In this document: positions 63,501 to 64,000 of the stretch, in pieces
How the letters are laid out: the number at the start of each line of letters is the position of its first letter
Numbering within the stretch: position 1 is the stretch's first letter
DNA from: Rhizodiscina lignyota
Lineage: Eukaryota; Ascomycota; Dothideomycetes; Aulographales; Rhizodiscinaceae
Length of the DNA stretch: 64,000 nucleotides
Reading direction: 5' to 3'
NCBI GenBank assembly: GCA_010015805.1
Contig: ML978122.1
Span: 1,274,453-1,338,452, forward strand
The notes under the pieces: model-generated
Seen by the model: the letters and a program-made list of their open reading frames with translations, nothing else
Told to the model about the DNA's origin: nothing
Database searches by the model: none
Program-made: the position numbers and the translations under genes

Positions 63501-64000
63501 TGGGATTCGCAGGTGTCGGCGTAGTTTCGTTTGGCGTGGCCACTCCTTCTCCGCCATCGACGAGCGGGACTGAAAAGGTCCTGCTTATTAGCACCGTCCG
63601 CCTTCTGACGTCTCTGACTGGCGTATGTGGTGTACGTCCACCATCAGAGCCCGTATTGGCCGGAGGGTCGCCTGGAGTGTAAGATTTGGCCAAGTGACTC
63701 CGGCGCTGCCCTCCAACTTTGCCAAATGATGCAGGACCGTCGGCAAACGTTGGACTCGAGAGGACAGTCTCATTCGGCTTCTGCTCAAGTGGAATGATGT
63801 GAATTCTATTGCTCGTGCCCTTGTAGCTCGACTGCGCGTTTTCAAACATGCACTCCAGCGCAGTCTTGACCATGTCTTCTGATTCTCGATGGCGCGCTTG
63901 TGCAGTCTCGTCGATGAATGGCAACGGCGTCGAAATCGACGTGTTTCGGAGTCTGTTGCGCTGAAAGGCGCCTCCCGAGCCAAATGAGCTGGGCGAGCGT
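60574..64000 (-). CDS. Folliculin-interacting protein (FNIP/Lst4-like), 5' end cut by window
   Basis: An open frame of over 1100 codons runs off the right end, so the start is missing. FNIP/Lst4 partners folliculin/Lst7 as a GAP complex for Rag/Gtr GTPases in TORC1 amino-acid signalling at the vacuole. Recognisable segments are ALECMFENAQSSYKGTSNRI and GISLIIQLPV (longin-like part), then DLIGQHWDIISRTLTALQYL and REEAIWLGKWAGAREQSFFL (DENN region), with a C-terminal part ADTREWKVKRLSLRRLVRL. Long Ser/Gly/Pro-rich disordered inserts include a His-rich run (HSSHSHHHHGG). No intron is seen in the visible part. The frame continues upstream to base 64000 without a stop. Confidence 0.85.
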   Translation of the reverse strand, partial: RSPSSFGSGGAFQRNRLRNTSISTPLPFIDETAQARHRESEDMVKTALECMFENAQSSYKGTSNRIHIIPLEQKPNETVLSSPTFADGPASFGKVGGQRRSHLAKSYTPGDPPANTGSDGGRTPHTPVRDVRRRTVLISRTFSVPLVDGGEGVATPNETTPTPANPNPSGGFPFPKNANGGGIGGKQLRLLPSQGKSHSLPMYGISLIIQLPVAPPPNAPRRNRSGYFPPMQHGSDSVASSLGSEGRSGGWSFVDSVFGVDSMLSSSFNSDVDDRVDLIGQHWDIISRTLTALQYLAQEKILALLKPQVRAYRPQLQPGALTADEDMKKIAESAGRRIVRGIKLPRVRTGQGRWGIWREEAIWLGKWAGAREQSFFLENLMTAFLGQHTDWMRVFGPKWHRKRYKEQQNAKLNDDLTIPNRTIIITDNKMAARRLIFLLSAFLPSSHPSHEGTSSPGRPGTAVSLRGYSQSPPGMATIGRQESLRRTINRRGHASSSRTRLPSGRGGHRGESADERTLSGNDLSGDDGERSRRGSEARSILRAPITLSPEEDATLRKASATTTSTITPDTGVPAAHFAIQRTNSSTDLAGRALHRRPGSSGSLASANLVSALNRNSTGSSTESQPAGSRWGSLKSFWSMGTRRESGTDYSDILQSTDEGLGILSLNGARLVQSRSSSKLEQMVREVEIGSGRTSYDADRHQPPSMASEQQSPDLFDGSQGQSTPPSSAQPIPERAKVPESPFKMSVNEKDGIIDVEIPFLDFTGSPPSTQRSPYLPPHSSHSHHHHGGSGHHHSSSFASSTSNSPGHPHPPSLLTFPHLSQPFNSIRDTTHPLNVAGWLTMFHPDFALQAVSPYANLMADIKDAMRAEPTPVCAALTPDTESGPTDKWVDVCRCLIADTREWKVKRLSLRRLVRLVPVLGQPAVTPGITPGAAPLGMASRGAAVAAAGRSRYGNPYEAYTHSKVDGAGPQLAMSEIHLKEEWKTEDVMDLDDVLVEAVEKVISSAAGSVGPVSLAGSRIPSATSSRSSSRRGRLEGDVAPLTSIVPEEQSGSQGNEVQHHGSGSSAGAIAAGDVPRETRDAVMGALEAIVRSVVTERQQAGEDVTMDDKKSVIRLSGENLRESTLKEGVKRWLTEVEQGTK

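Overview
The window is nuclear DNA of a filamentous ascomycete (Pezizomycotina, probably a Dothideomycete). The phylum-level call rests on short 44-100 nt introns with GT-AG borders and CTAAC/CTGAC branch sites, close gene packing on both strands, and typical fungal forms of Spc25, Rrn6, Lsm8, Cue5 and Nop4. The class is an inference. No transposon, tRNA, rRNA, CRISPR array or secondary-metabolite cluster was recognised. I rebuilt exon structures by eye from splice signals and reading-frame phase. Stated lengths are those of the joined exons, all of which close in frame.

Layout. 0.5-10 kb: ubiquitin-activating enzyme E1, a PITH-domain protein, a flavin monooxygenase and the nucleolar RRM protein Nop4. 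11-20 kb: a small Cys-rich protein, a Dap1-type heme protein and a ten-exon agmatinase with a signal peptide (both easily missed because of small exons and GC-AG introns), a Cue5-type ubiquitin/Atg8 adaptor, and a DEAH-helicase-like protein whose ATPase motifs are eroded. 20-30 kb: a MET2-like alpha/beta hydrolase, a GH16 protein, an MFS permease, Spc25 and the Pol I factor Rrn6. 30-43 kb is dense housekeeping: Nbp35, Vps20, Rix7, ribosomal eL6, Rpn13, a second small Cys-rich protein, Lsm8, p24/Emp24, a small orphan gene and a Myb-like protein. 43-52 kb is metabolic: an isomaltase-type GH13 enzyme, an SDR, a DUF1907 protein, a small DUF6699-like protein and a DAO-type FAD oxidoreductase. 52-64 kb: ribosomal uL6, an orphan predicted mitochondrial protein, a membrane-anchored glutaredoxin, a Poa1-like macrodomain protein, an Ecm4/omega-type GST and a folliculin-interacting (Lst4/FNIP) protein cut by the window end.

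There is no operon-like logic, but themes recur: ubiquitin/proteasome (E1, Cue5, Rpn13), ribosome production (Nop4, Rrn6, Rix7, eL6, uL6), trafficking (Vps20, Emp24, FNIP) and redox/Fe-S (Nbp35, Grx, GST). Several genes are divergent pairs on short shared promoters (Vps20/Rix7, eL6/Rpn13, Spc25/Rrn6, small orphan/Myb-like). I found no clear new multi-gene system. The most unusual items are the degenerate DEAH protein, two GC-AG introns in neighbouring genes, the 22- and 24-nt exons of the agmatinase, and a probable 6-nt first coding exon in the E1 gene.
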